From Lepeophtheirus salmonis (lineage: Eukaryota; Arthropoda; Copepoda; Siphonostomatoida; Caligidae): DNA of 64,000 bases. The stretch's first letter is position 1. Each line of letters starts with the position of its first letter. The notes beneath the pieces are model-generated. The model worked only from the letters and a program-made list of their open reading frames with translations, had not been told where the DNA came from and searched no databases. Below are positions 1 through 11,397 of the stretch, piece by piece. A program made the position numbers and the translations under genes. The stretch lies in assembly GCF_016086655.4 (NCBI RefSeq), contig NC_052135.2:54299671-54363670 (forward strand), written 5' to 3'.

Positions 1-165
1 ATTTTATTGCTAAATTTTTATTTTTTGGAGATGCATTTCAAAAATCCATAGCTATTCAGAGATACTTTAATTTTTTGGGAAAAAATATTGAATTTTTTCA
101 TTGAAATATTCAATTTTGCAGAAAAAATAAAAAATTGGGAGGGGCTACATCCTGCCCTGGTGTTT
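1..165 (+). repeat. R5 dispersed repeat, 3' part
   Basis: Runs of AAAAATT/AATTTTTT ending in a short G/C-rich block (GGGAGGGGCTACATCCTGCC). The same design, an A/T-rich body followed by a G run and a CAGCCCCTCC-like block, recurs at 3590-3787, 22060-22455 and, on the other strand, 40105-40450. This copy is cut by the window edge. No coding potential is seen and the class is unknown. Confidence 0.5.
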
Positions 166-1574
166 CTACAGATTTCAAAATTTTGAAAGTTTCTTATTAC
201 TCAAATTATTTATATTTTGTGACTTTTTACTCAAACATACATTTTTGGTCCATATCTCCCAAATATTTCGAAAAAATAGTCTAATTTACATGTACATTAA
301 CCCTCAATAGCCTTGAATTCTACAAAAATATGTATGTACATAGTAGAATAATAAAAACAGATTCACTTTTTATGAGCGTCTGATGATATAAAAACGACAT
401 TAAAAAAATTGAGTTATTATTAATTATTGTTATTTTGTCAGAATGAACCAACAAACGAACGTTCATTCATAAAGTTATTACCATTATTAATATTATATAT
501 ATATTTTTTTTTTATGTTCGATAAATCCAATTGCACTGATATATAAAATAAACTATTAAAAGCAAATGAGGACAAAAACAAAACAAAAATTAGTGTTCCT
601 CACTCCATCAAAATACAGGGCAGTAATAACCGAGTGCATTGGCTCTCAATCTTTTTTTAGTATTAGTATTTTAGCTCACTTAATGGTGAGGTATCCATTT
701 TTAAAACAGTAATGAAAAAACCCGAGATTACGACACTGATATTGTGAGTATTAGTAATGTAACGGATAATTAAACTATGACTCCGGGGTTTATTCTATTC
801 TTTGCTCACGTCGTTGACATAAAATTATCACGCAACGTTCCCTCTTTTTAAAGTATATGATCAAAGTCAGAAAGGGTTTAGTCCGTGAGCGTACAATTGG
901 TGGAAAACATTTTTGCCGAACGATATTTCGCTGACAGTCTTTTTGGGACATTTGGGAGAAAAATGATATTCAATTTAATTATGATTATACGATTGCGCCT
1001 TTTAATTCAATTTAAAATAATAGTATGATAAATAGGTGTTATTTATTGACTTTATATATCTATTAGGTTAATTAATAAGTCCTATTGTGCAAAAAAAAAA
1101 AAAATATATATATATATTATATTATTTAATGATCATTATATTAACGCAACACAGTAGAGTACTGTGCCAATGTAATTCGAATCCGTTACTTTCGTAGTAC
1201 GGTAAATAAATTGAATAATAAACAAACACAACAGTAATTCGAATCGAAAAAGTGCTAATCCTTTCTCCGTTATCAATTAATTATTATGATATTATGCTTG
1301 TCTACAATCCATGAGTATTTTCCAATATAAATAATCTATCTTGTCACATCATAATTAATTAATAACAGATATGTTATTTGCAATTAATCCATTCAAGTTG
1401 CTGTCGTGTTTCTTGATTGTTTAATTTATTCAAAGTAATAACACGATAAAAATTCGAACAATATACTACTGTTTTGGGTTTATATAATAATCATTAATTA
1501 ATAAAGAAATATTTTTCTGAAAAAGAACTTGAAATGATTTACCTTATAGGCAGAGCGTTAGTCCAATCAAGAAA
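166..1574. other. AT-rich DNA, no gene seen
   Basis: Low-complexity A/T sequence with many stops in all frames. A short block at about 895-955 has GCCGAACGATATTTCGC followed by GGGACATTTGGG and resembles the block at 2370-2475 in opposite orientation. Nothing else is recognised. Confidence 0.6.
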
Positions 1575-1690
1575 TCCTGAGCGCACTTCCATTCCTAGTC
1601 AGTTACTAATTTTGTGTGCGTGCTCCTGCTCGTTTTGTAAAGCAATGAGCGCGGCTCATTTTTCATTGAATATAGTACTGTGCAGAATAC
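1575..1690 (+). repeat. R4 repeat, copy 1
   Basis: A G/C-rich island in AT-rich DNA with GAGCGCACTTCC, GTGCTCCTGCTCGTTTTG and CAATGAGCGCGGCTC. These blocks recur in the same order at 2160-2280. The GAGCG/CGCTC half-sites make it partly self-complementary, as in many small non-autonomous elements. No coding content. Confidence 0.5.
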
Positions 1691-2159
1691 GATATTTTTA
1701 AATACCTGCAATTGAATTGTATAATATGAAATTCGAGTATATGAATACCACGCTCTCCATACAATTAATGATATCTATTGAAAAAAAAAGGAGAGGTTAA
1801 AAATTAAGACAAAGTACTTTCATATTGCGCAGTAATAAAGATTGAAGGTGCTAATGTCGGATAAAAACTTGATGTACGTCGCATAACCAATTTTTTTAAA
1901 ACTTTACCAAATTTGAGATTATATTTTTTTTTAATCCATTTTTATTTTTGTTTAATTCATTACACTTTATTTGTAATTTTGAAAGTTATTCTGAAATGAA
2001 CTATTTTATATCAAATAGTGCGATTAAAAGAAGCCACCGATTAAAAAAAAAAAAAAAGATTTAAAATTGATCTACAAAATATAAATAACATCAAATAGAT
2101 TTCCCCAATTTAAGTAATAACAATCATCATTTATATAAATGATCGAAAATTCGAGCAAT

Positions 2160-2280
2160 TTTTTCGCTCTGCTAAAATGGCAAGTGCGCTCCCGCTCTCG
2201 CTCGTTATTCAAAACAATGAGCACACTCCCGCTCTCACTCAAAAATTTAGAGCAGGACTCCAAAGAGCGGCGCTTACTAA
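2160..2280 (+). repeat. R4 repeat, copy 2
   Basis: Contains GTGCGCTCCCGCTCTCGCTC, then CAATGAGCACACTCCCGCTC and AGAGCGGCGCT. It matches the order of blocks in the copy at 1575-1690 about 590 bp upstream. The short open frames crossing it on both strands are not believed to be genes. Confidence 0.5.
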
Positions 2281-2369
2281 TGATTTGCTTATATGACACA
2301 TATATAACATATGAACAATAACTATTTATTGTACTATATACAATAGTATATATCAATAATATTTTGAAC

Positions 2370-2475
2370 GTCCTTTTTCGTGCAAATTTCCCAAATGGTC
2401 CTGTGGTGAAATGTCCGTTCAGCAAATTTTCCTTCGTCTAAAAGGTTCTCGGCCAATTGTCCTAGAGCTTGTATA
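2370..2475. repeat. Short repeat of TGTCC/CGGCAAATT type
   Basis: Consecutive short units: AAATGGTCCTGTGG, GAAATGTCCGTTCAGC, AAATTTTCC, CTCGGCCAATTGTCC. This resembles the degenerate CGGCAAAATGTCC-type repeats of invertebrate genomes (recalled, not checked). Related short blocks lie at 895-955 and near 63830-63880. Confidence 0.35.
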
Positions 2476-2479
2476 GTTA

Positions 2480-3589
2480 ATTCTTCCCAATTAGTGAATT
2501 ATTATCCAATAGGTGATGGGAATTGCTTCAAAGAAGCAGAAACATCGAGAGTTGAAAACAAAATACAATTTTTTTTTGTTTTAGTGAGTTAACGCTGTGT
2601 GCTGTAATATTTCCAGATTCTTAACATATATCCTGTAAATTTTAGGGGTTCTAATTCAGTTCTTCAATCGAGCTGGAGATCAGATTCTTTCTTTAAAATT
2701 TATTACGAATTAAAAATAACTTTTTTTAAATTTAAAGTGATAAATAGCTAAAATTTATTATCATATTTGGCATTTATGTCAAATAAGAAAGAGTTCATTT
2801 AAAAATGAATTCTGAAAGTATATGTAATAATATATTTGTTAGTCCATTTTGACATCCAATTGTACACTATTTTCTTAATATTAATAAAAAAAGGTTTTCA
2901 TTATTTTATAAATGGATTTTTAAGCCTCAAAATTGTCGACATCAACAATGCTGACGTCACATAAAACCACTCTATTATTTGTATGCACTTTATTTGTTGC
3001 TTGCCTACTGATTAGGTTACATTTGTTTTGATAATGAAATCCAAGTCAGCTGTGTCAACCCTCAAATAAATAAACAAACTTGTAGAAAAAAGTACACAAA
3101 TGAGACTCTTATTATATCAAGTATTTGAATAGGATAATGTTACCTTTGTTTTGTACAGTAAATAGAGAGTTATTGTACCTACTCATAGAAAAAACATGAC
3201 ACGGTGTTTTGTCACTAACATATCAGCTGTCGATGTTTTAGTTTTTTCCTCTTAATTAGTGTTATGAATGTATGTAGATTGGCTGAAAAAGAATGAGATC
3301 TTACAAGAAGGCAGGGTCAAACAAAAAAAATATATGTTATCTACATAATAGGTGTTGTAAGTGTCAGTAGCTTGTTGTTTAAAAAAATGGGCATGCTGAT
3401 ACAAAATTTTATAGCTCCCTCTACATGAGGATCATACACATATATATCAATATCCTTAAAATAATGTTCTCATTCTGAAAAATGTAATATTTTGCCGTAG
3501 GACTGCACCACTCTCTGTCGTTTTGTTTACATAAGAAATATATATAAGAAAAAACCTTCAAAGGAGCTTTATTTGGGAAGGAGTGACTT
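2480..3589. other. AT-rich DNA with one short repeat (R7)
   Basis: No gene is seen. About 3222-3270 (TATCAGCTGTCGATGTTTTA, then TTTTTTCCTCTTAATTAGTG) matches 32980-33050 (GTCAGCTGTCGATGATTCAG, then TTTTTTCTTGGTATAAGTG) in the same orientation. These are two copies of a short repeat called R7 here. Confidence 0.5.
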
Positions 3590-3787
3590 GATTTTGGGAA
3601 TCATTTTTTTTTCTTTTCTGAAATTAAAATAAAAAATTTCCGTAACTACATAATTTGGTTCTTTTTAAGAAAACAAAACTTTTAAAATAAATCCCTATAA
3701 ATTTTTTCATCTTACCGACAAAATAAAAAGAAAAATTCCTTGATTTGGGGGTTATTGCTCCTCCAGCCCTCCCCCTGGAGAGCCCCA
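3590..3787 (+). repeat. R5 dispersed repeat
   Basis: AT-rich body followed by TTGGGGGTTATTGCTCC and CCAGCCCTCCCCCTGG. It matches the terminal block of the copy at 22060-22455 (G run, then CACCAGCCCCTCCAGCC). Confidence 0.45.
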
Positions 3788-4870
3788 TTTTCAACAATTA
3801 TTGAATAATTCCATAACTGGGAATAATCAACTAACTACCACCTGATTTTAGACTTTTTTCGATTTATTTTTCTATGAAGATTTGTGTGAAAGAATACAGT
3901 AATGAACTATTTCTCTTCTAGAGTTTACTTGTTACTAGAAGGGATGCATAGATTAGCAATTTGACAGATTATTTATTAGTCATCCAGTAAGTACAAAATA
4001 TTGTCAAAACAAGCCACGTAAATTAAAGTAATATATACTTATAATATTGTAAAATAAAATCGATACTATATATTCAAAAACATTAATTTGACTATCTTCT
4101 GTCCACAAACCATCTGATAACCCTTTTTGAGCTGCTTAGTTTATTATATAGATAAATTATTTTTGAATTATAATATTTCAATGCCTCCTTGATGATTTTG
4201 ATATTTTCTTACATGCTTCCAAGCTACCTGAATGTTAATACATTGATAGTAAGCATGTGTAGGCAATATATGTTCATAGGCCCCTAAAATTTGATGGTCC
4301 TTCCTAAATATTAAGAACACGTCTGAATCAGCCACAAAAACGGTCCGATAGAAATACACTTTGCTTAGTGTTGTCAACTTTACAAATTCTCGTTAGATTT
4401 GATCAATAAATTACTGTCCTATAATAATTATTATTTATGGGGAATAAATTCACAATTTATCTATAAAGCCCCTATAGATGAAATAAAAGAACAATTAGGG
4501 ATTTTCTCTTTTACATTATTCTTATTCAAGATTGTTAATATGCTGACGCATAACACACTCGTATAACTTCTTGCCGATAAATATAATAACTAATGGAGCA
4601 AGATGTTAAAATGAAGAAGCTAATAAAAAAGTTTTGATATTTTATACAGGTATTAATGTTCATTTAAGAACTACGACTCATTAATAGGTATACAATACAA
4701 TACATGTTTAGCTCCGTTATGACTTATTGCAAACGTACTTTAATTACATATAGGTAAGTTATTATAATAAAGTAATGTCAGAATTACTGCAATTAATAGT
4801 CCATACACACTCCTCTTTTTGTATTTTGAATCATTCAATTAGTACTACCGAGTGAACCAAAATACCTTGT
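3788..4870. other. AT-rich DNA, no gene assigned
   Basis: The only open frame of note is 4168-4377 on the minus strand (69 codons, ending VRKYQNHQGGIEIL). It matches no family I recognise and is probably chance or a decayed fragment. Confidence 0.5.
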
Positions 4871-4872
4871 GT

Positions 4873-5145
4873 ATTGCTGTGTTGGTCCTTATTTAGTACT
4901 GAAGACTGTGATCTCATCCACGTTAGTCTCATTCTATTAAAGTTCAGTCCTGCATATCAATCCTAAAAACTTAAAAAGTTCCGTCCTTGACGACGTCACT
5001 CGACTTTATTTATTCTTTTTTATATCAGTTCTAGTATGGACAGTTCTAAAGACTGACAGTCTTAAGGACCCATACTAAGGACTGATAAAACGGTCCTAGG
5101 ACTGTATTGCAAAAAATCGAACATATAAGGACAGATAAAACAATA
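4873..5145 (+). repeat. R2 GGTCC-rich MITE-like repeat
   Basis: Starts GTTGGTCCTTATTTAGTACTG, contains CAGTTCTAGTATGGACAG and GACTGATAAAACGGTCC, and ends near ATATAAGGACAGATAAAAC. The two ends are loosely inverted relative to each other (GTCCTTATTT versus ATAAGGAC). Other copies are at 9950-10160 (reverse), 10288-10535 and 36605-36815. With about 200-270 bp, terminal inverted similarity and no ORF, a non-autonomous DNA element is likely. Confidence 0.6.
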
Positions 5146-5394
5146 GCCTTTTGTATGTTTTAAATAAACAAAATATTCTTATTAACACTTTGGGTGTTTT
5201 GTAAATAACATTTAAGGTAGCTAATGGATAGTCACAATGAAAATATTATAAATTTGCATATTCAATTTTAAAGGGCCCATAGAAGGCTCAATATAATTTT
5301 TTTAAATTAAATAAAAAGATCCTAAACTATAGCTAAAGTTATTGGGCATCTTAACTGATCTCACAAATTTGATTATAGAACTTTTCATTGCCTC

Positions 5395-5725
5395 AAGCAT
5401 GTTAAGATGTCAATCCTAAATTCCACTCTGAGTCCAACAAGGATTTACACTGATAATCAGAGGTATATAAGATATGTCCTTGAAAGTAGGAGCGGCTTTT
5501 TCGAGTTGTCAATCTGAACAGGGTTTTTTTATTTTATTTTGTAATGTTGTTATCATTTTTATTAGATTTTTGTGAAGTGAATAATATCTAGCTATAAAAT
5601 AATAACTAATAAGTTTACTCATAAAGACGGAGAGTAACAATGAGTGGTTTCTTGGGAATTGGGACATATTTTATTCATCACTGCTTATATCTCTGTTACT
5701 CCGTCGTTCATGAACACACGCTCTT
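5395..5725. repeat. R1 repeat pieces in both orientations
   Basis: 5410-5445 (TTCCACTCTGAGTCCAACAA) is R1 in reverse. 5480-5530 (AGCGGCTTTTTCGAGTTG) is the R1 5' end in forward orientation. 5618-5645 (CTCATAAAGACGGAGAGTAAC) and 5693-5718 (GTTACTCCGTCGTTCATGAA) are the same internal block facing each other. The site is a jumble of at least two truncated R1 copies. Confidence 0.5.
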
Positions 5726-6238
5726 GTAATAATTTTATATTAATCAATTCTTTTTTCAACAATTATATTAAGTAACAGCTTGGGATAATAAAAAACAATC
5801 TTTAGATTGCCCACAATAAAAAAATCTCATACAATTTATGCAATTCTAAAAAATGAGGGTTGAGCAATTCCTATCAAATCATTAACTCAAAGTCCCTTTT
5901 AACCTAAGCTTTCAACATGTTCTTCCATACATCATAACGATATAAATGTATGCACAAAATATTTATATGTCCCTTTTGATATTCCTTCGCACAGGCAGCT
6001 ATTTTTCTTTCTTATTTCATCGCAGAGACGTTTTACAATTATTCCTTTGAATAAATGTATAAATATATAAATGCAGTAATGAAATTGTTTTGAAGACAAT
6101 AAGAAAGATTTTCAATTAGAGTAATGGCACTTAAATATATTACAATTCATTACATTCCCCGTCTATCAAAATATACAATATAAATACGTACATGTCTGTC
6201 TCAAATAAAATCATTTTCTCTATTTTGCAAATTTCTAT
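5726..6238. other. AT-rich DNA, nothing recognised
   Basis: No coding, RNA or repeat signal beyond A/T-rich sequence. Confidence 0.6.
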
Positions 6239-6274
6239 ATTAATATATATATTATATATATATATATATATATA
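6239..6274. repeat. (TA)n microsatellite
   Basis: An almost pure alternating TA tract directly abutting the putative mariner end at 6275, consistent with the TA target preference of that superfamily. Confidence 0.8.
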
Positions 6275-6720
6275 CTAGGTGTACTAAAAAGAAATCCATA
6301 TCTTAAGTAATGTGTATCTTGCATTACATTATGGCTTAAAAAAAGATAAGATTCCGTAATAAAAAAACTTTTTTGCAGTTTGTCATGGTTTGACTCAGTA
6401 TTGGTCGATTGCACGTCAAAAATGGACACCAGCAAATAGAAAAGTCGCCATATTTTACATTTTTTTTTGGAATATGGCGAAAGCACAAGCTCGTCGGCTT
6501 AAAATGTGAATAGTTTTTTATGTCCTCATACTATAACAAACAATCACGTATAATTTTCGCTTTGTATATTGCATCACACTCTGAAAGACCAATTGTCGAG
6601 AATGGCGATAAAAAATGCGAATGGTGGAGTCCAAATGGCATGTAATCACTGTTTTAATTGGCAAGGAGATAAACATTCATTGAAAAATTATTTTTACTTC
6701 ACCATAATAGATTGAATTTT
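6275..6720 (+). pseudogene. Mariner transposase, N-terminal relic
   Basis: A putative inverted-repeat-like end (CTAGGTGTACTAAAAAGAA) follows a TA tract. The transposase start reads from about 6413 as K-MDTSK-stop-KSRHILHFF, resembling the opening of mauritiana-type mariner transposases. A further in-frame echo, RPIVENGDK, appears near 6580-6610 and matches the linker GRPxVENVDK of that family. Reading is broken by stops and frameshifts. The catalytic domain and the 3' end are missing, so this is a 5' fragment. The subfamily placement is from memory of the protein family. Confidence 0.5.
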
Positions 6721-6759
6721 TGGAAAACTTCCTATAAATATATGTAATAAAGTAGCTTG

Positions 6760-7140
6760 AGAACATATTAATACAAAATTATTTATATGTCAATGACGTC
6801 ATATGTGTAGAGGGCTTTTGCAAATATGGTTTGACCATTTTCCCAATTATTTAATAATATTTTATGGTTAAGAAGACTGCAACCAACTGATTTTGAGCCT
6901 ATTTACCACTGCCAACAAAGGTGAAGTTTCTATTTTGGCCCAGTTTTTTGTTAGTCACCAGGATTATGGCAAAAGTAACAGATCGATTTTGATCAAACTT
7001 GGTAAAAAAGAATATATATGTTCAATTTCTCCGCAATTTTTTAATATTAAAAAAATTGAAACAGAAATAACTTTTTTAGAAGAATAAACAATCTTTTACA
7101 AATTTCAAAAATAACTTTACCCTAAATTACTTTTTCTTTG
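6760..7140 (+). other. Unassigned region with a 64-codon open frame
   Basis: An open frame at 6893-7087 has no recognisable motif and starts at a non-ATG codon. A TGACGTCA palindrome lies at 6794-6801. I see no splice context or homology that would support a gene. Confidence 0.3.
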
Positions 7141-7159
7141 CATTTTTTAACTCTAACAA

Positions 7160-7345
7160 TTTGAAGAATGTTAAGAGGAGAACCGATTAGCTGTCATAAC
7201 TTTTAATAAATAAGCTGCAAGCAGCTGCGAGATAAAAGAAATAACTACAAGTCCCACTCCGTATCCTGCAGGGATATAAGCAGAAATTTCTCCGTTTTTG
7301 ATCCGTAATTCTACCCTTAGTCCAACAGGGACCCACACGTATAAC
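7160..7345 (-). repeat. R1 repeat, partial, reverse
   Basis: Shares with 39725-39955 the order: TTAGCTGTCATAAC, AAGCTGCAAGCAGCTGCGAGAT, ACTCCGTATC, GTAATTCTACCCTTAGTCCAACA. It lacks the R1 half present at 7410-7748. No coding content. Confidence 0.55.
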
Positions 7346-7409
7346 CAGTGCAAATCCGGTGATTTTTTTAAATTTTTTTTTGGCCTCCCCGTTTTTGTTT
7401 GTTTTAATT

Positions 7410-7748
7410 GGTTAACTGAAAAATAAACTTCTTTTTCTTAGTAGTTGCCATTATTATTTAATTCCTGAGAAGTGAATATCCTTTCTTAAATAAATTCAAT
7501 TATATTCAAAACTGATTGAACATTTATGTGTGCTCATAAAAGACGGAACGTAACCCTAACGATTTGTTGCAGAGTTATAATTGTAAGTCCTTGTTGAACT
7601 TAGAGTGGTAATTCTAGCAAATGTCCTTGATATAGCCTTTTTTCCTTCCTCCCTTGTCACATCTGATTGTAGCTGATCTAATGAAACGTCATGAGCATTA
7701 TTTTTTATCTTTTCCAAACATTCTTCAAATTGTAAGGTTTACCATGTT
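7410..7748 (+). repeat. R1 repeat, forward
   Basis: Diagnostic R1 blocks in order: TTATTATTTAATTCCTGAGA, GTGTGCTCATAAAAGACGGA, TTTGTTGCAGAGTTATAATT, GTAAGTCCTTGTTGAACTTAG, and the 3' end AACATTCTTCAAATTGTAAGG. It faces the reverse copy at 7160-7345. The short open frames inside are not genes. Confidence 0.65.
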
Positions 7749-8899
7749 CATTTTCGTTTTATTTTTTCTAACATGCCTACTCTACACAATATTTTCATCA
7801 CTACTTATAAACACAACTCGTGGTTGCATTTTAAACTTAGACGCTCAATCCTCAAGAATGAACAAATAATGATAAAAGCTTTAGAAAGAAAAAACACTCT
7901 TCAGGTTTCTCAAAAACAAAAATTGCCCGCAAAATTTGCTTAGGACTTACAACTCCAGTTATAAGGGTACAAAAAACATATATTAAAACAATATATTTAT
8001 GAAATATATTTATTTGTATTATTAAGTTTGATGATGAATTTATAATTGCAGCTACTGAACTCCCCTCCGGCAATGAAAATATGTAATAACAAGAACTCTT
8101 CATACTTCATCATGATCAATTTTACTTTTTATCTCGCGATAGTTTGTTTCTTTGCAATATATGTTATAGGAGTGATATAATGTTATTTTCTTTTTTCAAG
8201 AGGGGGGGATAAAAAGGTAAAAGGTAGGAATGAGCAACAAACAGCGTTATCGGCGCCTTCGGACACTCATATAATGGGTTTGTTATGATTTGCAACTCAA
8301 ATTTTCCCCTATTCTCTTCAAATGATGTGTTTGTTTTATTGATTTATCTTCTCATCTTTCTCTGTCTTAATATATTTCACTGATTGTTTGTTATTTGATT
8401 TCTGGGTTGTTTTTCAAAACCATATCAGTTTCTTCATCATTATTTCAGTTTTAAAAAAAGGAGAAGAGAGAGAAAAAAAATCTAAGATAGACAATTCCAT
8501 TATATACTATTATTTTTATTCTTTCTCTCCTTCCAATCATTAATTGTACCTTATCAGTGTCAAACCATCTCATCTATGAATTACCAATGGAAAATATGCT
8601 TAAAATCATACAGTCAATGTATCTAGTAGAGCTGTCTGAATCCCGGCACTTAATGTTACCGGGATACTGATGTATTTAATACTAAAGCTACGAAGATCCA
8701 TTTCAATCCATGTCCTGTCAATAGCTAACTTTACTGGCTCCGCACTTCCATAATGTTCGCCATATGACTTCATCTCAACATGTAGATTAATATCTATAGG
8801 ATGGCCACATTGACTTCTACCAGTAAATGCTATTTTTAGTCAAGACCCTTTGTATCCTGTCCACCCTACTAATATACATGGAAAAATAGTTAAAAACAA
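7749..8899. other. AT-rich DNA, no gene assigned
   Basis: The 8640-8690 stretch (TGAATCCCGGCA through TTACCGGGATACTGA) has an inverted CCCGG/CCGGGAT motif that also appears around 42915-42960, suggesting a further small repeat. 8700-8899 may be a degraded 5' extension of the LINE that follows, but I cannot align it. Confidence 0.4.
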
Positions 8900-9648
8900 T
8901 ACCTTTGATTGCAATGCCCTAAGCCTTTCCCAGTTAACACTAATCTTAAACACGTCTTATAAAATATACAAAGTGTTCTTAGAAAGAGAATTCGGAAAGT
9001 CCTTCCATTCACCAAGCTTCAAAAGGGTTTGCTGGAGAAAGATGCATAGAGGATGTGAATAAAACAATGATGGATTCGATAAAAAATAGAAAAAGAAAAG
9101 GAGTATAACATGGCTTGATGTCCATGGATTTAAAAAAAAGTCTTCGAAGCTAAGCTCAATTAGTTCTTGGTTTGACAATAATTATAGGAGGATGTTTACC
9201 TTTGCCATTCTAACATCTACACAAAGTACTCAAATAACATTTTTGTTTAATTAGAAGAGGTTGTCACCAGGGAGTTCCCTTGTCTTGCATCCTATTCATC
9301 TTTGCGATGGCACAACTAATCAGAAAAATTGACATTGCAGATTCGATAAGGGGAGTTCACCTTGTAAGTTTTCAGCACAAGGTCAAAGCTTTTGTGGAGG
9401 ATTTAACTCTTTTGAATTCTGGGAAACTAGAAGTAGTTCAGAAATCTAATTTTGTCTTTGCAGTAGTATATTATCGAATGTTCAAACCTTGCCCTTGCAA
9501 AGAAAATTGTACTATTATAAAGACTAGCCGGTCTCCATCAGGTTGGACCCTACGGGCAGTAGTTTTATACTTGCCTTCACCAATATATGTATTAGCGATT
9601 TTTTATTTGAACCGATCTAGAACAAATTTTTTGATGGGACTGATTTAG
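8900..9648 (+). pseudogene. Non-LTR retrotransposon (LINE) reverse transcriptase relic
   Basis: A reverse transcriptase is visible in pieces. About 8930-8975 reads SQLTLILNTSYKIYKVFLER, matching the RT block N-x-RPIxLLNTxYKI. 9030-9065 has WRKMHRGCE and about 9110-9130 has ITWLDVHGF, matching the GCxEHN and LAWLDLxNAF blocks. 9258-9320 has RRGCHQGVPLSCILFIFAM, matching the RQGCPLSPLLF block. 9385-9410 has VKAFVEDLTLL at the YADDxxLL position, so the catalytic YxDD core has degenerated (A-F-V-E-D). Stops and frameshifts break the reading. The spacing of blocks resembles R2/NeSL-type site-specific LINEs more than L1, but this is tentative. Endonuclease and 3' UTR were not found. Confidence 0.65.
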
Positions 9649-9745
9649 ACCAAACTTCTTAAAAGAACCAAATTACTCAATTCCTACAAAAATCATAAAT
9701 GTCTAGGATTTCCAAAGCAAAATCTAACACTGATAGTTGGGCTCC
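9610..9745 (+). repeat. R3 repeat, partial
   Basis: TTTTTTGATGGGACTGATTTAGACC followed by CAAAAATCATAAATGTCTAG matches about 14690-14830 (GGTTTAGACCGTATTTTTTG, then CAAAAATCATAAAGGTGTAGG). It may represent material that moved together with, or inserted beside, the LINE relic. Confidence 0.5.
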
Positions 9746-9949
9746 CCGGATTTTAAGGCAAACCAATGCTACATAATAAAATACTTTTTTTCTTAATTAG
9801 ATTACCACAGAGAGTTTCTCTTTCTTTCTCAATATTTACTTCATATTTCTCTTTTTTTTGTTGTTTTCATAGTCATTTAGGTAATTTCCATTTTTTAATA
9901 TGTATTCAATATACGTACAAATGCCACAATTTTTACTATAATGTAGATG

Positions 9950-10160
9950 TTAACTGTTGTGTCAGTCGTTATTTATTCGGTACAGTCCAGGGTTAAGATC
10001 AGTCCTATTCGTTCAAGGACCAGTCCTTAGGATCTTGGGTCCTTCGGACTAACAGTACTAGAACTGATTAAAAAAGAAAAAATAAAGTTGAGTGACGTCA
10101 TGAAGGACCTACATTTATTACTATAAGGACGGGCAGTCCTCATTCTTAAAAAGAGATTGA
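9950..10160 (-). repeat. R2 repeat, reverse
   Basis: Reverse copy with ACCAGTCCTTAGGATC, AACAGTACTAGAACTGATTA and AGTTGAGTGACGTCATGAAGG. It is the complement of the blocks seen at 4873-5145. It includes a TGACGTCA palindrome at 10093-10100. Confidence 0.6.
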
Positions 10161-10287
10161 CACAAAACTACGTCTCGATAACGATTAGGACCTATAGTTT
10201 TTCAATTGAATTTACTCTTGCTAATTCAGTGGACAGTAGAGTAATTTTTGCATCAAAATAATTTTTCTTGTTCGAAAATGTAGTCAA

Positions 10288-10535
10288 TATAGTATTGTGT
10301 CAGTTCTTATTTAGGAATGGAGACTACAGTCCCATACATTTCATTAAAAGTCATGTCCGTTCCAGTCCAGCCTAGTCCTAAAAAATATAAAGTTCTGTCC
10401 TTATGACGTCAATGTCCTCTACTTTTTTAATAAGTTATTTATAAACAGTTCTTAGGACCGTTCCCAAAGACAGATAGAATCTTTCCTACTAGGACTAGAC
10501 TGGACCAAATAAATATGGACCTACAAAACACTACT
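10288..10535 (+). repeat. R2 repeat, forward
   Basis: Starts TTGTGTCAGTTCTTATTTAGG, contains AGTTCTGTCCTTATGACGTC and ends GGACCAAATAAATATGGACC. It faces the reverse copy at 9950-10160 across about 130 bp, so the two form a large imperfect inverted repeat. Confidence 0.6.
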
Positions 10536-11397
10536 CACACAAATCAATAGTCGTTCTTTTGATGGTCAGTAGCAATTGAATACCTGTACTGTAACTATAC
10601 AAGTAAAAAAATACCCAAAAATCCTTTTTGTGTCTCCCACCATAGTTTCGTAATCCTAGTTGGATCATAATACTGGTACCGGAACAGGTACAAAAATATT
10701 CATACCTTGACAATAATAGTAGGTAAATAGAAAGATAGACAAAATATGGCTCACATATTCAATTGTTCAAGGTTGCGTGTCTATAATAATTACAAGGATC
10801 ATTAGTCCATGTTGGTAACACATCTACGTTGATCTTACTGATAAATTTGTCTGGTTTATTTACTGTGTGTATGTATGCATCATATGGAGACTCTTCCATA
10901 TTTGGTTGCCACATAAATTGATCCTAATCATAATATCAATTTCCTTAGAACCAGTTTCTCCCTATTTCCCTCACAAACTAAATATTTGTACAATTAGTCT
11001 CTATAAGTATTACATTTCATTGTTATTGTCCGTAATTTGACTTAATGACGCATTTGTAGAGACCAAAATACTTGTTTGAATGATATTTTTACAAGAAGAA
11101 GGGGCACTTTAGATTCTATTATCTACAATTTGTTTAATCACATCTCTGCTTAAAAAAATAAAAACATTAGATACATTAGATAAAAATTTAAATGTGCAAA
11201 AAGTCTAATTAAAGACGGCGTAAATGCGTCATTGTGTTTCATAGTGCAAAATAATATGTGTGTCTACAAAGTGGGAGCCTAAAACTCTTAGTTACATCAA
11301 TGAACTTTGAAAAATGTGATTTTTATGGAGTTAAGAAAAGAAAACTCATAAGCAATTTGTTGTAAGTTTGAACACACTATATTTGGATATTTTTTTT
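10536..11397. other. AT-rich DNA, nothing recognised
   Basis: A 60-codon minus-strand frame at 10531-10713 has no family resemblance. No RNA or repeat structure is seen. Confidence 0.5.

Noticed and set aside
6235..6486. 83-codon minus-strand open frame
   Set aside because: The plus strand here carries the mariner start MDTSK...SRHILHFF; the minus frame ends in translated TA microsatellite.
9766..9996. 76-codon plus-strand frame rich in Phe and Ser
   Set aside because: Composition reflects T-rich DNA, and its end lies in the R2 repeat.
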